DNA from: Byssothecium circinans
Taxonomy: Eukaryota > Ascomycota > Dothideomycetes > Pleosporales > Massarinaceae
Length of the DNA: 23,142 nucleotides
Assembly (NCBI GenBank): GCA_010015675.1
Contig: ML977018.1
Coordinates: 14,986 to 38,127, forward strand
Direction: 5' to 3'
A model generated the notes under the pieces. The model was given only the letters and a program-made list of their open reading frames with translations. It was not told the DNA's origin and did no database searches. A program made the position numbers and the translations under genes. This document shows, one piece after another, positions 11,394-19,557 of the stretch (the stretch's first letter is position 1; each line of letters begins with the position of its first letter).

Positions 11394-11590
11394 TATCATG
11401 ACCATAGGCCCTTCAGGTCCTAGTAGGGCTGAAGAGAGGTTAGGTAACTAGTAGATGTATCATCTAGCTAAATCACTCCCCTGCGGGGTAGTAATTCATC
11501 TCTAAAACTATTAAATGCTATTATTAAATAAACGTATTTCTATCTAATCTTCTAAACTCTCTTCGTTGCCTAATTATATTAATCCTAACA
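11394..11590 (+). repeat. Element C 5' LTR
   Basis: 197 bp, TATCATGACC...CCTAACA. Comparison with the 3' LTR (TGTCATGAC...CCTGATA) shows reciprocal decay. The left copy lost TG at its start and in its TGACA end, while the right copy lost the terminal CA. The ancestral LTR therefore began TGTCATGAC and ended TGACA. The promoter should lie here, but I see no unambiguous TATA box. Confidence 0.93.
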
Positions 11591-11640
11591 TTCAAATCGC
11601 TCTCTTCCTATAAGATAGCCTAGAGAGTAAAGAAAGGATC

Positions 11641-12895
11641 ATGCCTCCTAAAAGGACTAACTATGAAGCCTTAATAGACAGCGTTGCCACCTGCACCCGT
11701 ACTTAGTAGTAAGCTGAGCTTAAAGCTTAGATGCGGAACGAACATTCGTTAACTTAGACTAAGTTACCTAATAATAGGGAAGGACTATCTAGGAAGGGCC
11801 TAACTCTAACGTCTAGAATAATTCAGCCTGCGAGTGGACTAGGTAGCGCTGAACCACGCTAAATAACGCCAGTTTTAACTAAAGAGGCTATAATTGCGGA
11901 ACAACTTAAGGAATTAGAGTAGTGGAAGCAAAGGGAGCTTAATCATATTAAGCTAGCTAAGCTTCTAGACTAACATAACTACTTTATAGCAGGTGATGTA
12001 TTAGTAATCTAGGAGAAGTTAGTGCTACCTATAGAGGCTAGAGTAGTAGCTTCGTCTAGCACTTATAGCCTACCACGCCCTAAGAATCCTTATGTATATA
12101 TAAAGAAGAACTAATAGGACTATAACCTTTAGTTTGCGGATTATAAGGGATATTTTATTAATAACCCCCTCCACTTTATTATGGAATACTAAAAGGCGCA
12201 GTTTAGTGCTAGGTATATATTAGAGGAGTTAAAGACGTCCTAGAGAATAAAATAAAAGTAATAAATAGAGCTAGATCCCTAATAGATAGTTACTTAGGAT
12301 TACCTAGTAACTAAGATGCTTAATGCGCTAGGAACTAGCCTTAAGCGTAAGTAACGTGTAATAGAATCCTTAAAGAGATGCCGTTAGAAACTAACCTAGA
12401 CCCTAACAGACCTCCTTAACTATATGTAGCCGTTGTAGGAAGAAGTAGGTCTAGTAGATGAAGGAAATTAGGCATTAGAGTTCTTTAACTATTTATTAGA
12501 AACTATTAAGGATAATCTTTTTTATTAGGACGTAGAGAAGTGACTCAGCGTTCATGATGTAGAAGAAGTAGCTAATTTAAGCTATTAGTAGCATCTTAAG
12601 AAGTAACGCCGCTAGCTAAACTAAGATAGAGTGAAGTGAGGCGCCCAGGACCAGGCGAATAACAGGGGAAACCAAAGACCCCTAAAAGCGCTAAGAAGGG
12701 GCAAAGGATGCCAATCTTAGCTAAAAGGGGACGCTAAGCTAAACGCTAGTACTAGAACGTCTAATGTTACCTACTATTACTATAATAAGCTAGGCCATAT
12801 TAAACCTAACTATAAGGCTCTTAAAAAGGCTAAAATAGAGGGAAAAGACACCTTAGGAAAAGGAAATAGCTAGAAGAAATAATCTTTACTCTTCT
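11641..12895 (+). pseudogene. Element C gag with CCHC knuckle, RIP-degraded
   Basis: Starts at ATG 11641 (context GGATCATGCC), reading MPPKRTNYEALIDS, and stays in one frame to about 12870. Residues 60-120 are basic and helical, with EQLKELE. Residues 160-330 resemble the capsid-like region: NPYVYIKK, FADYKGYF, ILEELKTS, MLNALGTSLKRK. A basic linker, NNRGN to RRGKG, precedes the zinc knuckle at residues 378-391, which reads Y-Y-Y-Y-N-K-L-G-H-I-K-P-N-Y. Tyr occupies the three Cys positions of C-x2-C-x4-H-x4-C. About 30 internal stops. Gag would form the virus-like particle. Pol follows in the -1 frame relative to gag, but I found no convincing slippery heptamer. Confidence 0.88.
12772..12813 (+). 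other. CCHC zinc knuckle of element C Gag with Cys to Tyr changes
   Basis: Codons TAC, TAT and TAT stand at the three Cys positions (12772, 12781 and 12811) and CAT keeps the His at 12796. Each change is a single G-to-A in TpG. It is the same lesion as in A and B Gag, in an unrelated family. Confidence 0.85.
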
Positions 12896-14310
12896 AGCCT
12901 ATATTAACCTTGCGAAAGAGACACTAGTAGAAGATCTAGGTTAGTTACATGACGCGTTCTATCTAAAGCCCGCGAAATTGCTAACTATTCCTGCAATAGT
13001 TAAGTCTAAAGATCTTCACACCCTTATTAATCTAGGGTTATAGCTTAATCTCTTTTCTACCCTAGTGGCAAAGGAATTAGAGCTAATAGTAGAACTATTA
13101 ACTAAAGTCCTTATAGAGGCGGTAAATAGTTCTATGATAATAGTCTATAGAATAACTATAGCAGATGTAGATATAAGGGACTCTAGAAGGAAGACCTAGT
13201 TATATTATATATTATTTATAGTTATAGACCTTAATTAATACCCTATGTATTTAGGAATGCCTTAGATAGAGTCGCATAGTCCTAAGTTAAACTTTACAAC
13301 TAAATAAACAAGGTATTAGGGAACCCCTGACTAGATAGTAGGCTCGTACTAAAAGGTTATAATAGAATTAGCTAAAGAGTTTAATAAGATGGTATAAAGT
13401 CCTTTAGTAGATGTTTATACTATCATTATCTATGATTTAGCCTATTTAGGCGCTATTCTGTCTGACTAGGCTTAGTAGCTAGCACGTTACGCAGATATAG
13501 TAGACGTAGGTTCTAAGGATTCCTTAGTAGAACTTGTAGACTATAGCCCTTATGATATAACTATTAATCTTAAACCTAGCACGGTTCTACTTTATTAGCC
13601 ATTATACAACCTCTTAGCGTTAGAACTTAAGCTATTAAGGAAGTACATTAATGAATATCTAATAAGAGGGTGGATCCGTTACTTAAAGTCACTAGTAGGG
13701 GCACCTATTCTCTTTGCGAAGAAGAAAGACAGCTTACTAAGACTGTATGTAGACTATTAGGGCTTAAATAAGGTTACTATTAAGAATTATAGTCCCTTAC
13801 CTTTAATTTAGGAATCTTTAGAGAGATTGTCTTAAGCTAAGTAGTTTATAAAGCTTAATATACGCGAAGCTTACTATAAGGTAAGAATTAGGGAAGGTAA
13901 TAAATAGAAGATAGCCTTCTAGATATATTATAGACATTTTAAATATATAGTAATGCCTTTTAGGCTAATAAACGCCCTAGCCACGTTTTAGTCCTATATT
14001 AACTATATGCTTACGGGCCTAGTAGATGTGACGTATATTATGTACCTTAATAATATATTAATCTTCTCTAATATAGAGGAAGAACATAAGGAACACGTTT
14101 AGGAAGTTTTATAAAGACTATATAAGGCGAAACTCTTCTACAACCTAAAGAAATATAAGTAGCATACAAAGTCTACTAAATACCTAGGGTACCTAATCAT
14201 ACCTAATGGGATTTTAATTAACCTAGGACGTGTACGCATAATCTAGGAGTAGCCTATGCTATATATAGTGCGTAATATTTACGTCTTTATTAGCTTTCTA
14301 AACTACTAAT

Positions 14311-14530
14311 GAGCTAGCGTAGCTCACACAACTCTAATTCGGCTCACGGTATGGGATATTCGTAGAGGGAACGCGTGTTTAGTAGCTAAAGCAATTGTAT
14401 TCTTTTCTGTCCTAAACAAAGAGTGTGGTGTACATTGCGTCGTCCCTAGCAGGTGTTGAAACCAGCCACTATATACTAACCTGACCCCGTGACTATAGGT
14501 TAAGCTATTGGTCACTCTGTGCCACGGCAC
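14311..14530. mobile_element. 220-bp insertion in element C pol, palindromic ends, hardly mutated
   Basis: Interrupts pol between the RT and RNase H domains, after FLNYY. It is flanked by ACTAAT at 14305-14310 and 14531-14536, and removing 226 bp restores the pol frame. Each end carries its own near-palindrome: TGAGCTAGCGTAGCTCA at 14310-14326 and TGTGCCACGGCACA at 14518-14531. It is rich in CA and TG, unlike its surroundings, so it is either young or too short to trigger RIP. It could be a solo LTR (TGAGC...GGCACA with a 4-bp duplication), a MITE or a SINE. The minus strand has GTGGCACAGAGTGACC and, some 55 bp on, GGTTTCAACACC, loosely like A and B boxes, but no A-rich tail. A 68-codon minus-strand frame inside it is almost certainly chance. 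Confidence 0.75.
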
Positions 14531-16873
14531 ACTAATAAAGATTTATTAAGAGTTTTAGTTGGAAAGCGCTCCTATTAACTAAATTAACCTAAAAGGCGCT
14601 AAATACAGCCTAAGGTAGTCTAGCCATAAGAAGGGAGGAAAGTTAGGCCCTAGACATAGGTCTAGAAGGCTAAAAAGCGTAGATAGAGCTTAGAGACTTA
14701 TTCATAAAAGTCCCTATTCTTACTTATTTTAAGTGGGGACGTAAGACTAGAGTAGAGATTAACGCCTCTAGTAGCGCAATAGCAGGCATTTTAAGCTAAA
14801 TTATGCTAAATAATAATGGAATAGGAGAATAGAGACTAATTAACTTCTATTTAAAGAAGCTTATTGTGGCTAAGTATAACTATAACACGCATAATAAAGA
14901 GCTCCTTATAATTATTAAAAGCCTTAACTATTAGAGACATTATCTTAATAGGTAGTTTTTTAAGGTATTAATAGACTATTATAACTTAAAGTAGTTTATA
15001 GACACTAAGGTGCTAAACTACTAGTAAGTAAGGTCTTACCTAGCGCTATTAAAATTTAACTTTATTATATTACACTATTCTAGAGCTATAAATCCTATAG
15101 ATGGCCTTTCTTACTAACTTAATTACATTACTAAGGCTACCACGCCTATAAGGAAGCAGAATAAGGACTTTATCTAACCTATGCGCGATCTACTAGGTAG
15201 ACAGTAAGGGGAAGAGGGAAGTATACTCATGAACGCTATCACGCGTAGTGTAAATTAGAAGAAGGACCTAAAGCTAAAGAAGGTAATATACTATTCAAAT
15301 TACGTGGAAATTGCATAATAAAAGGCTAAAGAGGCGTTAGTGGAAGACTTAGATAGTAAGAGTAACCCTAATAACCTTAAAGACTATATAGATATAGGTA
15401 AGGAATTAAGGGAAAGCTCTAACTTAGATAGTAGTAAGTTAGACTAACCTATGCCTACTCCTGCTAAAGAAAGCTAAATTAGTCTAAAATAGCTTACCTT
15501 AATTAAAGAATGAATAAAGGCAATGCAGGAGTGCTATAACTCCCCTTTAGCAGGACATTTCGGCCAGGCTCGCACGCTTGCGAAGCTTTGGTAGAAGTAT
15601 GTATGGAAAGGTATAGTAAAGGACATAAGGAACTACGTTCATAACTACTAGTACTATAGGAAGGTAGTAGCGCGCTATCATAAGCTATATAGCCTACTTT
15701 AACCCCTACATGTGCCTAATGCGCTATAGAAGGAAGTTACACTTAACTTTATTACTAAGTTACCCCTAAGTAAACTTAGTGGCGTTATCTATAACGCTAT
15801 CTTAGTAGTAGTATGCTGATTCTCTAAAATAGCCTACTATATTCCTATAAGAGAGGATTATGATAGAATAGACTTTGCCTAATCCTTTATCTAGGAAATT
15901 GTCTGCTTATATAGCATGCTAGCTACCGTTCTATTAGACCGCGATCCTTTAATGAATGCAAAGTACTAGGATACCTTCTATTACTATTTAAACTTATGAA
16001 GGGTCCTTACGTCTACTTATTATCCTTAGACTAATAGTTAGACTAAAAGGTAGAACTAAATGCTAGAATAGTACCTAAGGATTTACTATTACGTTAAGTA
16101 GAATGATTAGTCTTTCTAGATTTCTCTAGCAGAGTACGCGTATAATAATAGCATGTATTTAACTACTAGTTAAACTCTATTTTTAATTTATTATAGTTTT
16201 ACTCTATAAGGCGCAGATTGGCCTATTTAGCTACTAGGTGACGGAGAATCGCCCTATAGGGAGTAGATAGCGTCACGCTTAATTGAAATACGCGCTAGAT
16301 GTACCTAAAAGATTAAGGTGGTAAATGAGTACTAGAAGTAGCTCTAAGATAAGAAGAAGCTACCCTTAGTGCTTAAGCTAGAAGATAAGGTGTATGTCTT
16401 TAGCTATTACATTAAATCCTTTTACCTAAAAAAGAAGCTAGATTAGAAGTACCTAGGACTAGGAACAGTAGTAGAAAAGATAGGTAAGATAGCGTTCTAT
16501 GTTAACTTACCTAGTGTACTAAATATCTATCTAGTCTTTTACGCTTTACTTTTAGAGCCTTTTATTTCTGCTAGGTTATTAAGTTACCCTGACCTCCTAG
16601 CAAAGGACATGCTGCAACAAGTAGGGGATGATGTGTATAAAGTAAAAGAACTTATTAACTAGGAATAAGATAAGGACGGCAATTAGTAATACTTAGTTAA
16701 ATAGAAAGGCTATCTACTAGAGGAAAACTCCTAGGAACTAAGTATTAATATTAGTAAAAACGCCCTTAGAATATTTTATCTTAAGAAGGGTATCGCCCCT
16801 AGACGTAGGAAAAAGGCAAGACAGTCTAATCTATAACAAATAGCGCTAAATAATAGGCTGCTAGGACGTCAGC

Positions 16874-16889
16874 CCTAAGAAGGGGGATA
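16874..16889 (+). repeat. Upstream copy of the element C polypurine-tract region
   Basis: CCTAAGAAGGGGGATA here is identical to 19089-19104, the sequence directly before the 3' LTR. In fungal gypsy elements the pol ORF commonly ends across this tract just before the LTR. This copy, at the end of the pol frame, therefore looks like the original junction, and the downstream one like a duplication that brackets the cargo. Confidence 0.8.
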
Positions 16890-17338
16890 GTTAAATTAAA
16901 GCTAGAGCAAAACTACTAACTAAGAACTAGTTCCCTGCGCTATGAATTTCTACCTGTAGGACTTAGAGAATTTCTAAGTTTCTACTAACTTACTAAAGTT
17001 CCTAAGGGATTTGGCTTAGAAAGGTACGTAGTTACGATATGGTATAATTTAGTCTAAAATAGCAAGAAGTAATAGAGATAGATCGTTTTATTATCCTTCG
17101 CAGCTATTCTATGGCATCCTATATCAGGAATAGTGTTTTAGCCTATTACTAAAATAATTCTACTTATTAGCTAGGGGTATCATCCTAAACTCCATAGGTA
17201 AAAGTCATGCGCAAATATAAATCACTATAATAATGGGAAAATGCCTAGAAGTACTAAATCCTGCTAACTCACGCTAGATTAGCCTAGAAAGAGATAAGGG
17301 GAGACTTAATTAACCTCCTAGAAGTTTATATCCGCCTA
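16890..17338. other. Cargo segment between pol and the antisense gene, nothing recognised
   Basis: About 450 bp on the 3' side of the antisense gene. No frame on either strand reads convincingly as protein. It contains one copy of the short CTAAATC-NTGCTAA motif (17254-17269) that also occurs in the introns of the neighbouring gene. On the minus strand, a pyrimidine-rich stretch ending TTTCTAG (about 17290-17310) resembles an intron end, so the gene may have one more exon here. It probably includes the gene's 3' untranslated region. Confidence 0.4.
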
Positions 17339-17963
17339 CTAAGCCTTACTATGCTTAGTCTTGCAAATATCCTTCTTACTCCTACCCTTAGTGTAGTAGC
17401 AATTATTATAGGCCCTAACGTACTCCTTCTTAGTTATGGGAGCTAGGTTCCTTATAATAGTAAGGCTGCTACTACTAGTAATAGCTTTCTCCTTACCTTT
17501 ACTAACCTTGCACCTCTTAGAAGGCATGGGGGTCTTAGGAGCTAAAGTTAGAAAAGATTCATTATTAAAGATAGACATAGGGGTAGCCTAGCAAAGATTA
17601 CACTTAGCTGCCTTCTTAGCGGCCTTTTCGCGGAGCTTCTCCTTAGCTGCAGCCACCTTAAGGTTTGTAGGGGTAATATAGCAAGGTTTGCTAGGAACCT
17701 ATATTAATTAGTAATAAATCATGCTAAATTAGACTAGTAGGTTACTTATATAGTCTTTCTTAGAGGTGGAAGTGTAAATTATAGTAGTTAGCTTATCTTT
17801 ATTAGAGTTATTATTAATCTTTTTTACACGCTTCCCTTTCTTTACTACGCTCTTACTATCACGCGGACGTCCTTATAATATGACCCTAGATTAAGTACAT
17901 TACTTATAAGTAGTGGTAGTACTATTATAAGCGTGTAAAATTTTCTAGGCCGCCGCATTTATT

Positions 17964-18019
17964 CTAGATTAGGTTAGCTAATGCTAAATTGCGCTAAATT
18001 AGTCTAAAGGGGGACTTAC
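17964..18019 (-). other. Intron 3 of the captured antisense gene (56 bp)
   Basis: Minus strand: donor GTAAGT, branch-point GCTAAC 16 bases from the end, acceptor CTAG. Splicing joins GC to A, completing an Ala codon, and keeps the frame. Contains two copies of the dispersed GCTAAATT word (plus strand). Confidence 0.8.
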
Positions 18020-18354
18020 GCCATCACCTTACCACGGATCTGCTTAGTAATGTCCTGACCTTCCTTCTTAGCCTCTACGCGTTGCTTAGCGGTCACTTCT
18101 TAAGGAGCCCTAGTAAGATCAAGAGGTCCTAGATCCTAGGGCGGCTCTTTAATCTTAATAGTAGACGCTACTACATCCTCTCTAATAGGGGTTATGGTGC
18201 GATCCTACTACTCCTCTAGTTATTACTAATAGTTCCTTATAGCCTACCTATAGTTATGTGCGTAGCGTTTGTTTAGAAGCTCCTAATTAGGAGTAAAAAT
18301 GATGCATATCTAGGTAGTAAGGTTCTTACAGCGCTGAGTCATAGTTAAGGGAAG

Positions 18355-18410
18355 CTAAATATATTAGTTTAGTCTATTTTACGCTAAATCATGCTAAATA
18401 GGAAACATAC
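18355..18410 (-). other. Intron 2 of the captured antisense gene (56 bp)
   Basis: Minus strand: donor GTATGT, branch-like ACTAAAC followed by TAAT, acceptor TTTAG. It falls between complete codons (ACT and CTT). Carries CTAAATCATGCTAAAT (plus strand), the motif shared with other introns of this gene. Confidence 0.75.
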
Positions 18411-18694
18411 AGTAAAGCAAGAACTATGCTTATTAATGTAGGTGTAGCATTCCTTGTACTAGTGGCCCTTATACATAAAGTTATCTTAAGTATCTTATTC
18501 TATATTAATGAGGCACATAGTACTCTTATTAATACCTTTAGCCACTATCTTACTAATATAGTGATAGTAGGGTAGTTTAGAATAGTAGTTATACTTTATT
18601 ATCTCCTTCATGTAATATTTACGGTCCCTTATCTTAAGGTGGGGGCGAGAGAAGTCTCATAGCTATAGGATTAAGTAGTAGGTATCTACTACAA

Positions 18695-18764
18695 CTATTA
18701 GTACTTATTTAGACTAAATCCTGCTAAATTACGCTCTAAATGGGCAGGAAATGCGATTACTTAC
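18695..18764 (-). other. Intron 1 of the captured antisense gene (70 bp)
   Basis: Minus strand: donor GTAAGT, branch-like TACTAAT close to the acceptor AATAG. Splicing joins A to TT (an ATT codon), keeping the frame with exon 2. Carries CTAAATCCTGCTAAAT (plus strand). Confidence 0.7.
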
Positions 18765-18807
18765 TAAGAAAGGTGCGAGCGAAAAGCTGGGCCTACGCAA
18801 AAGCTAT

Positions 18808-19088
18808 ACGAAGAGAGAGAAGTAGATAGTAGAGAGAAGAAAGGATAGAGGATTTATTAATTATTTCTTAAAGCTAGGCTTAGCACGCTAGTAAAGCGTG
18901 CTAAGCCCTAGAACTATTACTTTTACCTTAACTTTCACTTTTACTTTACTACTTGCTCTTACCTTCACCTACACCTTTGTGGGTAGCGTAAGAATATAGC
19001 TAAGAAGATATTAGGCAAAGTATCTCTATGCTAAATCGCGCCTATTTAGGCTAACAGTGGCAGGCTAGGGTCGCTTAGGGTAAGCAAA
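18808..19088 (-). promoter_or_regulatory. Upstream region of the captured gene: CT-rich leader, hairpin, dipeptide-like repeat
   Basis: Directly before the mutated start, the minus strand is a run of TCTCT and TCTTC (18810-18845), typical of fungal promoters or 5' leaders. Further upstream are the hairpin at 18877-18907 and a pyrimidine-rich stretch on the plus strand (18918-18980) made of degenerate ACTTTNACYTT units. On the minus strand that stretch reads as alternating Gly or Ser with Lys or Glu (GEGKSK, SKSES), so it could be the tail of another captured coding fragment. One copy of the GCTAAATC motif lies at 19029. No gene is assigned. Confidence 0.4.
18877..18907. repeat. Perfect 13-bp hairpin
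   Basis: GGCTTAGCACGCT at 18877-18889, a 5-base spacer, then AGCGTGCTAAGCC at 18895-18907. CTAG pairs further out with one bulged base. No T-run follows, and a fungal nuclear locus would not use an intrinsic terminator. It could be a regulatory palindrome, the footprint of an excised small element or a replication-derived palindrome. Confidence 0.7.
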
Positions 19089-19104
19089 CCTAAGAAGGGG
19101 GATA
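19089..19104 (+). other. Polypurine tract next to element C 3' LTR
   Basis: CCTAAGAAGGGGGATA, followed by A and the LTR start TGTCATGAC at 19106. The AAGAAGGGGG run is the probable plus-strand primer. Identical to 16874-16889. Confidence 0.8.
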
Positions 19105-19105
19105 A

Positions 19106-19302
19106 TGTCATGACTATAGGCCCTTTAGGTCCTAGTAAAGCTAAAGGGAGGTTAGGTAACTAGTAGATATATCGTCTAGCTAAATCACTCCCCTACGGGG
19201 TAGCAATTCATCTCTAAAACTATCAAATGCTATTATTAAACAAACGTGTTTCTATCTAATCTTCTAAACTCTCTTCGTTGCCTAATTACATTAATCCTGA
19301 TA
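19106..19302 (+). repeat. Element C 3' LTR
   Basis: 197 bp, exactly the length of the 5' LTR. It starts with intact TGTCATGAC and ends CCTGATA, with terminal CA decayed to TA. Target duplication GCTAT follows at 19303-19307. Confidence 0.93.
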
Positions 19303-19557
19303 GCTATCTCATCCTCTATTATACTTTTCTAGCGCTGTAATTTTTCTATAAGGTATAGTATCCTTAGCCTAGAGTTAGGTAATTATCTATATTAACCTAT
19401 TAATCTATTTAGCCTATTGCTGTATCTAGCTAGCCTAATTAGCTATTATTAATGCTAGACTTAAAGTAGGTGTTCCAATGCTACTACTAGTAGTACGTAG
19501 GGTAGCGGGAGCTACTATAATATATATTTAGGTTCTTAAACCTATAGGTAGTTAAAG
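19303..19557 (-). pseudogene. Element B gag N-terminal part and leader
   Basis: Continues the B sequence interrupted at 11393 and matches element A 6870-7111. On the minus strand it holds the beginning of the gag frame and the short leader next to the 5' LTR. Degraded. Confidence 0.75.

Larger units (their letters stand above)
12896..16890 (+). pseudogene. Element C pol: protease, RT, RNase H, integrase, chromodomain
   Basis: One frame runs from about 12909 to 14304 and, after a 226-bp interruption, continues exactly in register to about 16890. Protease: HTLINLGL at 13017-13040, where L-I-D-x-G-A is expected (Asp to Asn). RT: EYLIRGWIRYLKS, APILFAKKKDSLLRLYVDY and MPFRLINALATF, with the YLDD box at 14043-14054 now YLNN. 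RNase H: RVEINASSSAIAGIL, then NYNTHNKELLIIIKSLNY, at 14750-14940. Integrase: HHCC region with AGHFGQARTLAKLW at 15550-15590; first acidic position Cys at 15814; LLDRDP at 15931; third position Lys at 16045 with the correct 35-residue spacing. Chromodomain: YLVK-stop-KGYLLEENS-stop-EL at 16690-16740. Inactive at all catalytic centres. Confidence 0.92.
17339..18807 (-). pseudogene. Captured four-exon gene, antisense in element C, Cys- and Lys-rich protein of unknown function
   Basis: Minus-strand model: exons 18807-18765, 18694-18411, 18354-18020 and 17963-17339, with introns of 70, 56 and 56 bp. Exon lengths 43, 284, 335 and 625 sum to 1,287, exactly 429 codons, and phases agree at all three junctions. 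The start is ATA at 18805-18807 (ATG with one RIP change), just after a CT-rich leader. Readable stretches: DFSRPHLKIRDRKYYMKEI, SKIVAKGINKSTMC and NKHSSCF (exon 2); QRVEAKKEGQDITKQIRGK (exon 3); VAAAKEKLREKAAKKAAKC and CYYTKGRSKKDICKTKHSK (exon 4). Cys or Tyr pairs followed by KGxxK and Cys suggest zinc-binding fingers, but I recognise no family. Internal stops are RIP-type. The final 79 codons are stop-free. A fourth intron near 17705-17751 is possible, but would need a 1-bp correction. Confidence 0.72.
11394..19302 (+). mobile_element. Element C: Ty3/gypsy chromovirus with an antisense cargo gene
   Basis: 7,909 bp on the plus strand with two 197-bp LTRs (11394-11590 and 19106-19302) and a perfect 5-bp TSD. 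Order: LTR, gag (11641 to about 12890), pol (about 12900-16890), about 2.2 kb of non-retroviral cargo on the opposite strand, a second polypurine tract, LTR. Unrelated in sequence to A and B beyond the shared pol fold. Gag and pol frames are continuous apart from one 220-bp insertion at 14311, and damage is otherwise point mutation to stops. Many CA and TG dinucleotides survive (for example 12640-12720), so it is less mutated than A and B, consistent with being inserted in B. Confidence 0.93.

Noticed and set aside
11591..11640. tRNA primer-binding site after the element C 5' LTR
   Set aside because: TTCAAATCGCTCTC does not begin with TGG, and I could not match it to a tRNA 3' end with confidence; the bases may be mutated.
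14324..14530. 68-codon minus-strand ORF
   Set aside because: It lies wholly inside the 220-bp insertion, overlaps its terminal palindrome, and shows no domain or codon pattern. It is open only because that insertion has escaped mutation to stops.
14789..14815. GCTAAATTATGCTAAATAA in pol as an intron-motif copy
   Set aside because: It lies in the conserved RNase H frame of C and is read through in phase. The similarity to the intron motif may be chance in AT-rich DNA.
17339..17578. 79-codon minus-strand ORF as a stand-alone small gene
   Set aside because: The same frame continues upstream through RIP-type stops as clear protein sequence to 17962 and splices in phase to earlier exons. It is the tail of the captured gene, and the ATG is internal.
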